A stretch of DNA of 56,877 bases from Chara braunii (Eukaryota; Streptophyta; Charophyceae; Charales; Characeae). Within the stretch, counting starts at the first letter, position 1. The number at the start of each line of letters is the position of its first letter. Below the pieces are notes generated by a model. The model saw only the letters and a list, made by a program, of their open reading frames with translations, made no database searches and was not told where the DNA came from. Location: positions 473,312 to 530,188 of the forward strand of contig BFEA01000260.1 in NCBI GenBank assembly GCA_003427395.1. Direction: 5' to 3'. The position numbers and the translations under genes are program-made. Below are positions 11,142-22,099 of the stretch, piece by piece.

Positions 11142-12479
11142 CCCACCCCTTCCCCGTTAGAGGTCAGCTTGCTAAGGCAGGTACCTACTAGATCCCTGCT
11201 GGTAAGGGGGTGACTGAGAACACACAAAAAAATGCACAGCATCACAAACACCTGGACATAGGGTACTAAGGCTTGAGATACTCACCTTGAACTCCCGATC
11301 CGTTTCCGCTGGATTCACCTTGGCCGGGATAAAATTTTGTGGATGGTTAAGGACTCTATTCGCACACATCACACATCGTTGCAAGGGAAAGCCAGTATCC
11401 ACCATGTAAGTAACTACCCTCAAGATTCCTTCAGCAGTCATGCGTGGTTCAGAACAGATGACGAGGATCGAGGTGACCCGGGCTAGTATGATATTTAGCA
11501 ACTACAAAATTGTTCTGTTAGATGCGTACTTTAAGTATCTTACCACCGAAAAATTGAGAGACAACCCTTTGTCATACGTCATGGTGCTAAACGATCCCAT
11601 ATTTTCAAATGTGAGTTTTGACGCCATATACCTTACCAGATTGGGTAACTTCAAAAACCTCAGTCTGGTTCTTGATCTTTTTGTGTGCCAGCCCTCTATC
11701 CCAGCGGTGGTACGAGAACCGCCAAAATTGAGGGCTTGTCGAACCGGCCGCTCCATCTATTGGTTGGGAGCTACACCTGCTGGAAACCGGGTCCAACGTC
11801 TCATTTATACATTTTGTAATTCAACAATTGTTGAACTTCATTTTCTGGGGCTGTGATTATTTGTCTTGCTGCACCGGGACTCCATTGTCCATTGTAGCTG
11901 CTAGTAAAACCCATCCCTTCTTGGAGCGCCCTTTGTCTGTTAACCCAGCCCTGTCTGGCAGCCCCCCTGGTACTTGTTTCGTTGACTGAATTTTCAACCC
12001 TAGAAACCCTACACCCTCATTTTATCCCATGCTTAAATAAAACTGAACTCATTGAGAGAGGATTCGATCCCATGCCTATTTATACCCTTTCCAATCCCAT
12101 ACATAACTCGCCTTGCTTATAGAGGATTATGCATATGCCTATACTATTGCCTGGTTGGGGGAATTCTCTAGTATCGTGAAGGCCCAATCTGCGTGTCTCG
12201 CTATCGCCTTTCCAGCCCACATAGGGGTCGAGTTCAGCCACCTTCAAACTTTCGTCATCCCAGCAGTCCCTCGACTTAGTTGTGGTCACATCCACTTTTA
12301 AGTGACACCTCCTGCAGGCTATTAATCCCAAATTGAGATGGAAGCTCGGGCTTTATTTTGAGGCGTCTTCGGCGTCCTATTCACGAATAGGAGGGGGGGG
12401 GTTGTGGCTGCACACCGTGAGGTATACCCCTTTCCCTCCCTGGTGTTGTTGTATCGAGGTTGGCCTTCTTTTTCCTTCG

Positions 12480-12715
12480 TGTATCACTTTGTTCCTGTCC
12501 TTCGTTGTTGTTGCTTGAGACAAGTCCATTGTCTGCCCATCTCATGACCACCCTTTTCCTCCATTATCACCCCGTTTTTGTCCTTTGTTGTTGTTGATTG
12601 AGACAAGTCCATTGTTTGCCCATTCATGACCACCCTTTTTCTCCATTATCACTTTGTTCCTCTCCTTCGTTGTTGTGGCTTGTGAGTAACCCATTGTCTT
12701 TAATCGTTTGTCTTT
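12480..12715 (+). repeat. 84-bp tandem repeat, about 3 units
   Basis: Units begin at about 12480, 12566 and 12649 and carry ATCACTTTGTTCCT, CTTCGTTGTTGTTG, GAGACAAGTCCATTGT, GCCCAT and ATGACCACCC words in the same order. The third unit is incomplete. No coding sense. Confidence 0.85.
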
Positions 12716-12872
12716 GCCGACCTTCCTCACTCCCGCCTTTGCCCAGGTGTCGTGGTTATGGGCGGTGATGTGTCGAAGTGTTGTGTTGTGCAGCGTGATA
12801 GGTAAGGGGATAGGGAGGGTGGGAAGGATGGGATTGAGACTAAGACACGGCCAAGGGTAAGCGACTGCAGGA

Positions 12873-12957
12873 GCCCATGCTGCGGGGGTGGTCCGGGGGG
12901 AGTCATGCTACCAGTAGCCCATGTTGCGGGGGTGGTCCGGGGGGAGTCACGCTACCA
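12873..12957 (+). repeat. tandem duplication of 42-44 bp
   Basis: Two adjacent copies of a G-rich unit (CCCATGYTGCGGGGGTGG followed by TCCGGGGGGAGTCAYGCTAC). It lies immediately at the 3' end (in LINE orientation) of the LINE relic at 12950-15405, so it may be part of that element's tail. Confidence 0.85.
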
Positions 12958-15405
12958 ACACGAAGTTGGGTTGCAGGTAGGGGACCAGGAAGCAGTGGGA
13001 GGGTCTTCTTTGCCAAGATAGCTTTGTGCTCCTCCAGAACTTCCACCTAATGTTAAGGTCAACATCCAGCTCATAGTATATTTGGTGCGGGTCCTGCCAA
13101 AGCTGGAGGTAGACTCCCTTAAGGGTTTCTTTGATCGTAGGATCATTTTTCTTTCGGTAGCCCTTTAAGAAAATTTTCCATGCCACGTGAGTATGGGACC
13201 TGATTTCCTCATCTATTTCTTGTTGGGCTTGTAGCAATCCGAACTGACACGCCTTCCTTTCGAAGGAGCATCGGGCTCTCCAGGCCAGCATAAGGATGGA
13301 CAATCTTGTATACGAGGAAGGATTGATTGCAAAAGGGGCCCATTGAGACTGCAAAGGGTGTTTATTCCCAAGCAACAGGGTACCCAAGTCCCACAGGATA
13401 TGCAGTCATGTGAGGGAGTTGAAGGCAACGTCCCACCACTGCCATAGTTGGGTAACCATTGGGCAAGCCAGCAGGCAGTGCTCCAGCGTTGCCCCGGCCG
13501 GCGGTGATGACCTTCCATAGTAAGTGCAGATGGGTGACAACAAGCCCTTTTGTTCGAGGTCAGTTCGAGAGACCAGCCAATCGGGGGTAGGAAGGCAACA
13601 ATGCAAAATTTACCATTGCAGGGCTCTCTGGCTAGTGGGCATGATCTTGGCATACTTGGCCCAAGGTGGGTTGTCCATCGTCCTTGGTACCAGGGGTGAG
13701 TCGCGTTCCCATCTTGTGACAATTGTTTGGTTTATTGTGGAGGTGGAGCGCGAGGCTCTATATCCTCCTTTGACTGTGTAGTCCCAAACATGCATCGGTT
13801 TCTCGCCAGGCCATTCCCACTCCGCCGGGTCAAAGGGCAACGTGGCCACCGGTACCGCGGGTTCATATACATACAACCCTTGTTGTGGGTCGCCCACCAC
13901 ATGTACATGCATCAGTCGCCCCCAATTTTCAGCCCCGTCCAGGTTGTCATTTCTCGTGAGTTTTGAGAATCTAGCCCCTGGTTCGTGGGGGACGTACGCT
14001 TCCAGTGCGCAACTGCCATTGTTGTTTATGTGGACTCTATATATGGTCAACGACCTGGGGAGGTTTGTGTGTTTCATGACCCAATCGTTTGACTGGACCT
14101 TCGGGCCAGATTGGAGAGTGAGCCGCCAAGCCAGGGGGAGGGCCTCCTTCAGTTTCCGCATCTTATCCCCCACGTACTTTACGTGTTTAAGCCTCAATTG
14201 CATCCGATCAGTTGTCACCTAATCTTTCATCGTTGGGTCCCATAAGTCTCCCACCGTAAAAACTCCCTTTCTCGCCTAGGTGAGCCATGTGAAGTTTTTT
14301 GTGAGACTTACGGGGTTAGCACCTTCGTCCAGGATAAGGAGGTTGCCGAAAAATGGTTGCCTCCATATATCTTCTCATCTGTTCGGGGCCGATTTCTACC
14401 ACGACTCTCGTTTCCTCCAGAATTTGAGCATGTAGGACCACAAAGGATTTAGGAGCAGGTCGTGCCTGGGTGCTTGTCGCGAGTCGAGCCCCTGCCTTTG
14501 TTTCGTGGGGGAGAGTATTGTCCAGTGAGCGGATGGAGTGTATTGGTTGTTGATGATTCCGGGGCCAAGGTGGCTATCTGTACACAGGCCAACTGTGCCC
14601 ATGGAATGTCATTACCTATCAGCAGCCTAATCAGGACTTTGAAAATCAATGCCTCTCTCTCTCTCTCAGGATCTAGTATCCCCAGACCTTCATTGACTCT
14701 CGGCTAAGTAAGGGTATCCCAACTCACACATTGCACATATCTTTCAGTTTTGATACTGTTTTTCCAGAGGTATGTGGTGAGCGCTTTCCTCAGTCTAACA
14801 CTTTGTTGCTTGTTCAGTGGCCAGACAACGAGTTTGTACCAAATAGCCACCAGGACAACATTATTTATTGTTAGGGCCCTTCCTACTATCGAGGTGTGCG
14901 AACTCTCCCATTTAGATAGTCGGTCTACTGCCATGTTGACCAGTGTGTCCCCATGGTCAGGTGGGGGACCAAGTGCCGTCAACTTCACCCCCATTATTCT
15001 GATGGTTTCTTCGTTATGTGCACATGCCACGACCGGCTCGTGTGGTGGCGGTTCCCCTAACGAGTGGAGCCACCAGCCTTCTGTCTTGGAGCCCCAGTTA
15101 ACTTCCATGTTTGTTGCCAGCAAGGAGAGGCGTACGACCTGCGTAAGGGACCTTATGTTGTTCTCATCCGCTTTGATCAGAATTGTGAGGTCGTCTGCGA
15201 ACAGTGGCGTCATTGGGATGAGATGGTCAGAGATTCCCGGTATGGGCACTTTGCTGATGTCGGGGTGGGATCTGATCATCGAGGCGAGGGCTTCCATCAC
15301 GATCACAAACAGTAGGGGTGCTATGGGATCACCCTGGCGCACCGACCGTTGAAGGTGTATTGGGGTCGAGAGGTGGCCACTGAGCATGATGTTAGTGGTG
15401 GTCGT
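12950..15405 (-). pseudogene. LINE ORF2 relic: reverse transcriptase and C-terminal region
   Basis: Read on the minus strand this is the second half of a non-LTR retrotransposon ORF2. The RT palm is visible: SVRQGDPIAPLLF near 15345-15307 and the catalytic FADD box near 15201-15190. The usual downstream blocks follow, with the thumb region ending KNSIKTERYVQCVSWDTL, then PRVNEGLGILDPE after a stop at about 14703, a long connecting region (13610-14218), a partly degraded Cys/His segment (TLEHCLLACP at about 13465-13495) and a C-terminal tail to about 12950. Several stops and frameshifts break it. The N-terminal RT and all of the endonuclease are missing, because the left end of the LTR-like unit starting at 15406 sits inside the RT just upstream of NIMLSGHL. 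The frame runs on into the LTR for about 30 codons by chance. Confidence 0.9.
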
Positions 15406-17258
15406 TGCCGGTGCGAATACGATCAAAAGGGCATCCACCCTGGTTTTTGCAAGTGTTAGAAAATAAGTTCCGTTTGAGGTCTGAGTACACCACACGAGTT
15501 ACGGCGGTGGTTCAACTACGCTGACTACGTGGTTGACTAAAGTAGAGAGTGTGTGGGCGCGCAGATTTGAGGCGCGCGTGATCTTTTTTCCTATTGATGG
15601 TCGTACGGTCGGCGTGGTGCCGACCAAGTTTTCATTTTTGATTCATGTACATGTGCACGAGGAATGAGTCGTTGCACGGTAGGCACGGGGTTTTCAGGGT
15701 CGTGGAAGTAGTGGACAAGCCGAGGTGCGACTTTGGAGTACATTAGTGGGCCGGCTCGCCGCATGACACTCACTTATATAAGTGCCCGGTAATGCTAAGC
15801 TCAACCTTGGGCCTAGCACTATTGGTTACAATGCCATACTTTCATCTGGGGGATTTACGGATCGAGACCAACGAGCGGCGCTCCGGGAGCATGGGGAATG
15901 GCGTGGAAGCATTGTGGGGTTGAGGACCCAGCGAGGCTATCCCCCATGGTTTTGCTATCGTGGGGCCGAAGCTCTTTCCTTACCTTATTACCTTATTTTT
16001 ATCTTTCGTAAGTATTATTTTACCTTTATTATTACTAATTTTATTTTTTGTTTGAACTCCTCGAGCAGGGCGCGGCACAGGGGATCGATGATGGTTAATG
16101 TATATACGAGCCGGTGGGTGATTCAGCCCACGAGGCGGAAGAAACCTCAATGGCGTGAGCCCTAGGCCCTAAGAGATGACTGTCACCACAACCCAAAACC
16201 TGTGTACCACCCACTCTTCGAAGGGTGCAGAAGAGGGTGTCGTGATCAACCGCTTTGGCGGTTGTTTAATGTCGAGAGATTAACCCCTCTAGGCGCGTAT
16301 CAGCCGACACTCGAATGTCGAACGTGATCTTTGAGACTATCGAGCACCGTGTGATTATGGGTACGACATAGTATTCCATCGTTGTGACTGCTTGCGTATG
16401 CTTGCATTGGTAGTCGTTATGAGTAAGCCCTACGCCCGCGCGATTTTATTTTGAGTCTCTCGTGAGTCGCCTTGCCCATTTCCGTGTCAAAAGGTTACAA
16501 GTCTGATACTAAAGGGACTAGGAGTGTTTTGTTTGTGTGTGTGTTTAATTTTATGTTTTTAGCGTGGTATAACGCATGGTGAGTGGGATGCGTCCTAGTC
16601 GACCGATGACGAGTCACGCTTGGGACTTCATCCCCCCAAATGAGTCGATTCGTGTGCGGGTCCGATAGAGGCGTGGGACCTCGTGTACCTCCTATGCTAC
16701 AGCGTATGAGAAACACCCTTGGCTGACCCACCACTGCGATTGCAACTGATTAGCTTTCGTATTGTGGACTGGTAGCTCGACAGGGATACGCCCACCGAAA
16801 GGAGGTGACTGCTCCCGCAGGTGGAGGTAAGTCGTACCTCTCGTATGCCCTATCGTGTCGTAGGGGCTCACGAGAGGTATGGTTGGCGCACTCGGCTGGA
16901 GCGGCTACGAAAGCTTCATTTGTACCGCGATAAAAGGATGAAAAGTCCTAGTCATCAAATTCAGCGTGACGCAGTCGGGAGGACCCTTTGCGGGACCGAT
17001 GCGCAAGACACCGCCTTAAGGGAAGGCAAGTTCTGCACCGTGGAAACCTATCCTGTTGTAGGGGACTATGGGAAGTATGGTTGGCGCACCCGACTAAAGC
17101 AGCGAAGGAACGATGCGACCATGGCCGCCTCGGCGGTTCGCAGACTTATTTTGCGTCGTCTCCAGGTTGTCTCTTAGTTTTGTTTAGTTAAATTCTACGT
17201 GACATGGCCGGGAGGGCTCTCACCTTTGCAAAAAAGGCGGGAACCGATGCGCTCGACA
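15406..17258 (+). mobile_element. short LTR-like unit (copy C), solo LTR candidate
   Basis: It starts TGCCGGTGCGAATAC and ends GCTCGACA, that is TG...CA as in LTRs. The first 600 bp match the unit starting at 29844, including a GGTCGGCGTG block, GAGGACCCAGCGAGGCTATC-like words and GCCGGTGGGTG near 16108. The part from about 16150 to 17000 matches the 3' ends of both long copies (37.54-38.42 kb + and 26.24-27.15 kb -): ATGCGTCCTAGTCGACCGA, GATACGCCCACCGAA, and a hairpin near 16208-16239. The last 250 bp are internally duplicated (compare 16848 and 17048), so the true end may be near 17012. There is no primer-binding site or gag after it, so it is a solo or fragmentary LTR. It interrupts the LINE at 12950-15405. 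No 5-bp target duplication was identified. Confidence 0.65.
15771..15784 (+). promoter_or_regulatory. palindromic TATA-box candidate in LTR
   Basis: CACTTATATAAGTG is a perfect 14-bp palindrome containing TATATAA, about 365 bp into the LTR-like unit, where a U3 core promoter could lie. The aligned position in the long copy (about 30.30-30.33 kb) has no such TATA. This is a positional inference only. Confidence 0.35.
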
Positions 17259-19589
17259 CCGCCACTCATCCCGTACTAGTCCCGCTTTCCAGTCCCACCG
17301 GTAGTCCCGCCGACACATGTCCCAATTTTTTATTATTTTTATTTGGGTCCATCTAACCCCCGCCATAGTTTCCGACGGAGTTTCATTTTTATTTGGGACT
17401 TTTGAGTCCCCGACAGTCTCAATCTCTTATTTCCATGTGTCTCAAGTGCCTCGATTATTCCTAACCGCGAGATCCTCATCTCATAGTTGTCGTTTACTGT
17501 CTCCGCTTGCTCCAAGCTTGAGACACTTCTTCTAGTGTCTTGAGTGTGCCAAGGCTCATTTTCCCTTGCCCTTGGCATGGCACTACTAGGCAGTTCATTA
17601 CTTATCGGACTGTGATAATGCTCTTTCTTCTAGTCTCATTGCCCCACAACCTTTCCCAAACTGAAAGAAAATGAAGCGGCCAATTTTGCAAGTGCATCCG
17701 GATTCAATATTAGCCCCGGATGCACTCAAAACATGTGTTTTCCCTCCCTCTTGTAATCCGTTGTATCTCGGTTGCATGAGGCCTTGATTTTCTTTGATAT
17801 TCTCCGTAAAATCTAAAGAAAATCAAGATAGTTTGTAACCGATGCACCCCTGGATGAATCTGTTTACAAAATGCATCTCCCAAGTGACCGTTTTGTACCA
17901 TTAGTGACCTTTTTTTTTTTTTTTCCTTTCTATTTCCCTCAAAATCCGAACAGTAGGGACTTGTCAGTTCCTACCGACAACCAACTCACTCACTCCCTCT
18001 CATCCTCTTTTGTTTCATTCTCCCTCTTTTTTATCACTTTTTTTTTTTTTTTNTTTTTTTCTTTTTTTTCTTGCATGTCAAGTGTCAACTAGCTGTTGAG
18101 GTTTTTTTCATGTCATACATCTTGATTTAGGCTTAGATAATGCCCAAGGTGCAGTCCGTTATTTCTCGGACTGCAACTGTGGCACCCCCATGCTCATTGG
18201 AGCCCCATTTTGCCCTCGTTTTCTTCAATATATGGCCTCTCCTACTCCGATTGTCTCCGGGTACCATTTTTTCTCATAAAGTTTTCTCAATGTTTCGTTT
18301 TTTAGGGTGGTTGATCCAAGATATCCCGGATTGCAGTTCACACCCTCCTCCACATTTCTTTGTTTTTTGTTTCCTCTCAGGCTCTCCCGTTTGCTCTCAC
18401 TAATGTTTGCACTAGTGGTGCTAATATTCTCGGTCGTTTAGATCTTGATCTTCACAACGCAGCTTGCTCTAAATATTTATTCCTCATGTCGCTCCATAGT
18501 TTTTCCTTGGGACAACTCAGGTCCCCGACACTTGTCCTGCACTAGTCCCCGTCGACACTTGTCCCCCCGGTGGTCCCGTCGGCACATGTCCCAAAACGTG
18601 ATTATTTTTACTTGGTTTCGCAATTCCCGACATCACTCCACATGTCGTTCCAACTTTATTTGGGACTCCCTAGTCCTCGATAGTCTCAATTTCCTTCTCT
18701 CGACACGTTCAAGTGTACCGATTGTTTTTACCCTCGTGATCTTGATCTCACGGTTGTCGTTCCACGTCGTTCTTTGGTCCTCGTGCTTGGGCCCTCTTTT
18801 TCTAGTGCTATGCGACCGTCAAGGTTCAATTCATCATGTCCTTAACACCCCTTTGCAGACCGTTACATCTCGAACTGCAACGACTACCCATTTTCTAGTC
18901 TCATTGCCCCCATGCTTGGCCAAAACTAAGACAAAATGAAGAGGCACATGCCCAAGTGCATCCGGCCCCAATACTGACGCTGGATTTACTCGAAACATGT
19001 GTTTGCTTTACTTTTTGTGGTCTGTTGTATCTCCTTTTGAGCCCCGTCTCAATTTCAAGGCCTGGGGTGTCGGACTTGAGCATCTCTTCTTCTTTTTCTA
19101 GCCCTCTTCATCCTGGCTCTCAAGGTCACTCATTTTTTTTGGTTGTCCGTGGCTCAACACTTGCTCGGGTGGCATCTGCTGGTCTTTCTATTTGCTTCCC
19201 CTTGCTTGGTCCATGGTTCTTAGGCTTTTCTCCTGCCGAATTCAGATGACCTCCTTGACCGCATGCTATGTTCTCGTGTGTCAGCGTCGCGACAATATTT
19301 TCCTTGACGTCGTTGCCCCCCTTCTACTTGCGGCGCCTTTACTTAATTCCGGCAACACTTTGTCGTCCAACATTTTATTGGTCTATTTTTGGCTCAATGA
19401 CTCCGGCAGCCTTGGGCATCCTCCTGGGTCTTAGGCGCTGACGCTCCTGTCTTATTCCTTCATCCTTTCCACCTTTCTTGCTCCCTCATCTCGGGTTCCT
19501 CAGTCGTGCACATTTTAGCCATATACCGTCTCTCAAGGGTCGGGACTTAATTCGGGAACCACAGGTCCCAACACCGGTCCACTAAGATC
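17259..19589 (+). mobile_element. repeat unit with 0.5-kb direct repeats (element D)
   Basis: Segments 17267-17775 and 18532-19035 are diverged direct copies: CACATGTCCCAA, TCTCAATYTCYTT, CTAGTCTCATTGCCCC, AAGTGCATCCGG, GAAACATGTGTTT and GTTGTATCTC occur in the same order, about 1.26 kb apart. The tail (about 19200-19585) matches 44750-45010: GAATTCAGATGACCTCCTTG/GAATTCCAATGACCCTCCTGG, CATGCTATGTT, TCGTGCACA...GCTATATAC and TTCGGGA...GGTCC. In both places the tail abuts a minus-strand LINE, which suggests a common element end near ACACCG. No protein is recognisable. The GTCCCG...GACACTTGTCCC words link it to the minisatellites at 43.8 and 54.9 kb. A single N lies at 18053 within a T tract. 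Confidence 0.6.
18151..18174. repeat. 8-bp hairpin
   Basis: GCAGTCCG (18151-18158) pairs perfectly with CGGACTGC (18167-18174) across an 8-nt loop. A decayed relative lies at about 18855-18877. A similar GTCCGAGAGG stem appears at 56569-56597. Confidence 0.6.
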
Positions 19590-20560
19590 TAGTTTTTGAC
19601 CTTTGAGTAGTTGGAGAGGGAGACTTGAACGCCCAAAAACCGCTCAGAGGTTTCTGTAGGGATTTCCTGTAGCCCCCAGTCCACTTTGAGAGAGTATGGT
19701 GTCAGCAATAAATAAACCAGTTTCGTCTAATTTATTGAAATCTCGGACAACTGACAATAGTCATGTAATACCCTTTTTAATTCCTCAAAGGAAGAGATGG
19801 AGTTTTGCAAGCGACTGTAAGGTCGTTTGCAAGAGCTCCACTCTTTCAGTGAAGGGAAGGGCTAAGCTGTGGATCTACAATTAATATTACCCAACAGACC
19901 TTCTAATTAAGGGACAAAGAGCAATAGGGCAAGGGGGCATCCTTGCCTCAAGGAACGGGTGAGAGGGAATTCGTCTGAGAGGTGTGCGCTCACCTTTACC
20001 ACAGAGACTGCATTAACATACATTGTGTGGGCCCATTTTAGGAAGCCGCTACCAAAACCCATTCTGACAAGTGTGGTGGATACGAAGGTCCACCCCACTT
20101 TGTCATAGGCTTTCTCCATGTAACAACACTGCGACTTCCCTTTTATCTAAGCTAATGACCTCTAAGGCTTATATTGTGGTTAGGATGTTTTTAAAAATTG
20201 ACCTACCTTTGACAAAAGTCCATTGTTCCCAACCCACTAACTTTGGAAGCTCAGTGACTAATCTAATTGTTAAGGTTTTAGCTAATATTGTATAGTAAGC
20301 GATATTTAACAAGGACATCGACCAATAGTTTTTGAGTTCCCTCTTATCCCCTTTCTTGTAGAGAATGTAGCCAGAGCACTGTTGTAGATTTGATACAAAA
20401 AATGGTCGAAACCATCCCATGAGTTGATGAACAATTCGACAAGGAGGTCGTCCAAACCCGAACATTTTTCCAGGGTCATTTGCTTAATAGTTTTTCAGAG
20501 TCCTTGTTCTGGTAAATGAGACTCAACGAATTTCTTGGAGCTAGCACCAATGCACACTTC
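19590..20560 (-). pseudogene. LINE reverse transcriptase relic
   Basis: On the minus strand the RT blocks run in order: KCSGLDDLLVELF (the KSPGxDG box, about 20460-20500), GYILYKKGDKRELKNYW and SLLN, then FVKGRSIFKNI, then MEKAYDKVGWTF and MGFGSGFLKWAHTMYVN, then SLRQGCPLA (about 19930-19960). Below 19907 a thumb-like segment (IPTETSERFLGV) continues to about 19590. I do not find the F/YADD catalytic box that should follow SLRQG, so a deletion seems to remove it. A frameshift lies near 20360. It belongs with the endonuclease and ORF1 upstream (to 24490) as one degraded LINE. Its 3' end is cut by element D at about 19585. Confidence 0.88.
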
Positions 20561-21079
20561 GGTCTTATCCCAAAAACTATAACTTTCTGGCATATCTGAG
20601 TGCAATGGTCGAAAGGTCTCCTTGTTGAGACGATATCACGAAAATATTTGAGTGCATACGTTAGCTGCGTCTGTTGCAGTGACAACTTTTAGCTCAAAAT
20701 GATGTATCAATTCTCTTACCACCGGTTTGGTTAATTTCAAGATCAGGGATCGAAATGTAAGTTTTGTTATTCTATCAGATCCAATTATGCCCTGTAACAT
20801 AGTCGCTCGAGCCAATCAGACTGTTTCTGTATTTTGAGAGATTCTAGTTGGCATAAAATTATATTTCGTTTTTCACTCCAGTAATATTCAGCAAAGGGGT
20901 CAATACCCATCTGAGCCTCGACCATTTCCACCTCCTTTTGGCATTTAATCTCTTTCATCTTCTATTCGCAACATTCATTCGTGAGAAAATAAATTACAGT
21001 TTCTCTAATTATCCCTAAGCCCACTCTACCAGTGAAACTCGGAGTTGAATAAGACCTTGGCATTCTGCCACTCTATTAT

Positions 21080-21915
21080 TCAAGTGTTGACCCACGTCGG
21101 AATCCCTTTATCCTTTAAATTATTTATGTTAAGGCGGAAGGGAGGACATGCTTTTTGCACTATATCCCCAGCTAGGACATCAATGTAGACTGGGTACTCG
21201 TCCAAAATGTAGGATATTTGAAAATCGGTTAAAATACAACGATTCCACAAAGTTCCCCTTGCAACAATAAAATTTAGTCTTCGATATGGTTGGGGCGATG
21301 TTTCCGATGGTCGTGGCCCATACCAAGTGTAGCCATGGTCATCTGGGTTTATCACCCTGTACGTGTCCTCAAGTGATTGGGAGTCCAAGAGTGACATAAG
21401 CATTGTGAGGTTCGTGCTTAGAGAGGTGGGAACTGAGGAGTCCATCCCTGGATTTAGGGTGGTGTTCCTGTCCCCTAGAATGACGAGGTTCTCGACATCT
21501 GGGATAAACGCTGGCAAATTGGAGAGAAATGTGGTACGTTCGTTGAAAATAGAAGGGGCATATATTGGCATGACAACCCATTCCTCTGCATCTATGTCCA
21601 ATTTGACCCAGACCCGTCGGTCGTCTAGTCTCCATACTGGTCTACAATTTCACTGTTAAGATCCATGTGGATTAATAGTGTCACCCCGCCTTTGGTCCCA
21701 TCGGTTGGGGCCCAGATTGAGGCTCTGGCCACCATGCGCGAATGTCTCTAATTTTCTCTTCATCCAACTTGGTTTCCTGTAGGGCAATTATATGCCCATT
21801 TGCCGAGTAAAACCAAGACAATAATCTTACACCAAGACAATAATCTTACTCTTTTATGTTTATTGGCCGTGTCGCCAAAGCCTTTGACATTCCATGTCAC
21901 TTTGCAGATCCTATT
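21080..21915 (-). pseudogene. LINE endonuclease (EEP fold) relic
   Basis: The apurinic-type endonuclease domain of ORF2 on the minus strand. It begins VTWNVKGFGDTANKHKR near 21890, followed by the catalytic IIALQETKLDEE (about 21795-21760), the central VVMPIYAPSIFNER, VILGDRN (about 21480) and YTWYGPRP...RRLNFIVA (about 21270-21320). The final SDH-type catalytic motif appears as DEYPVYIDV and has lost its histidine. A 19-bp perfect tandem duplication (21812-21830 and 21831-21849) shifts the frame between the first two motifs, and a stop lies after the QETK segment. The endonuclease would nick target DNA for target-primed reverse transcription; this copy should be dead. Confidence 0.85.
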
Positions 21916-22099
21916 GGGAAAAACCATTATTATGGTCCATTCCGCCTAATCCTTGGATGCAGGTCGAGTGATACGGAATAAAACCTTGGCCATCAGGATT
22001 TTGGACCTCCGTCGGCTGACCAAGGGGGAACCCCCTTTGAGACACCTGGGTATGAAACTCGTCTGAGGAGGCGAAGGTACCAACGTCAATTATGGCTAG

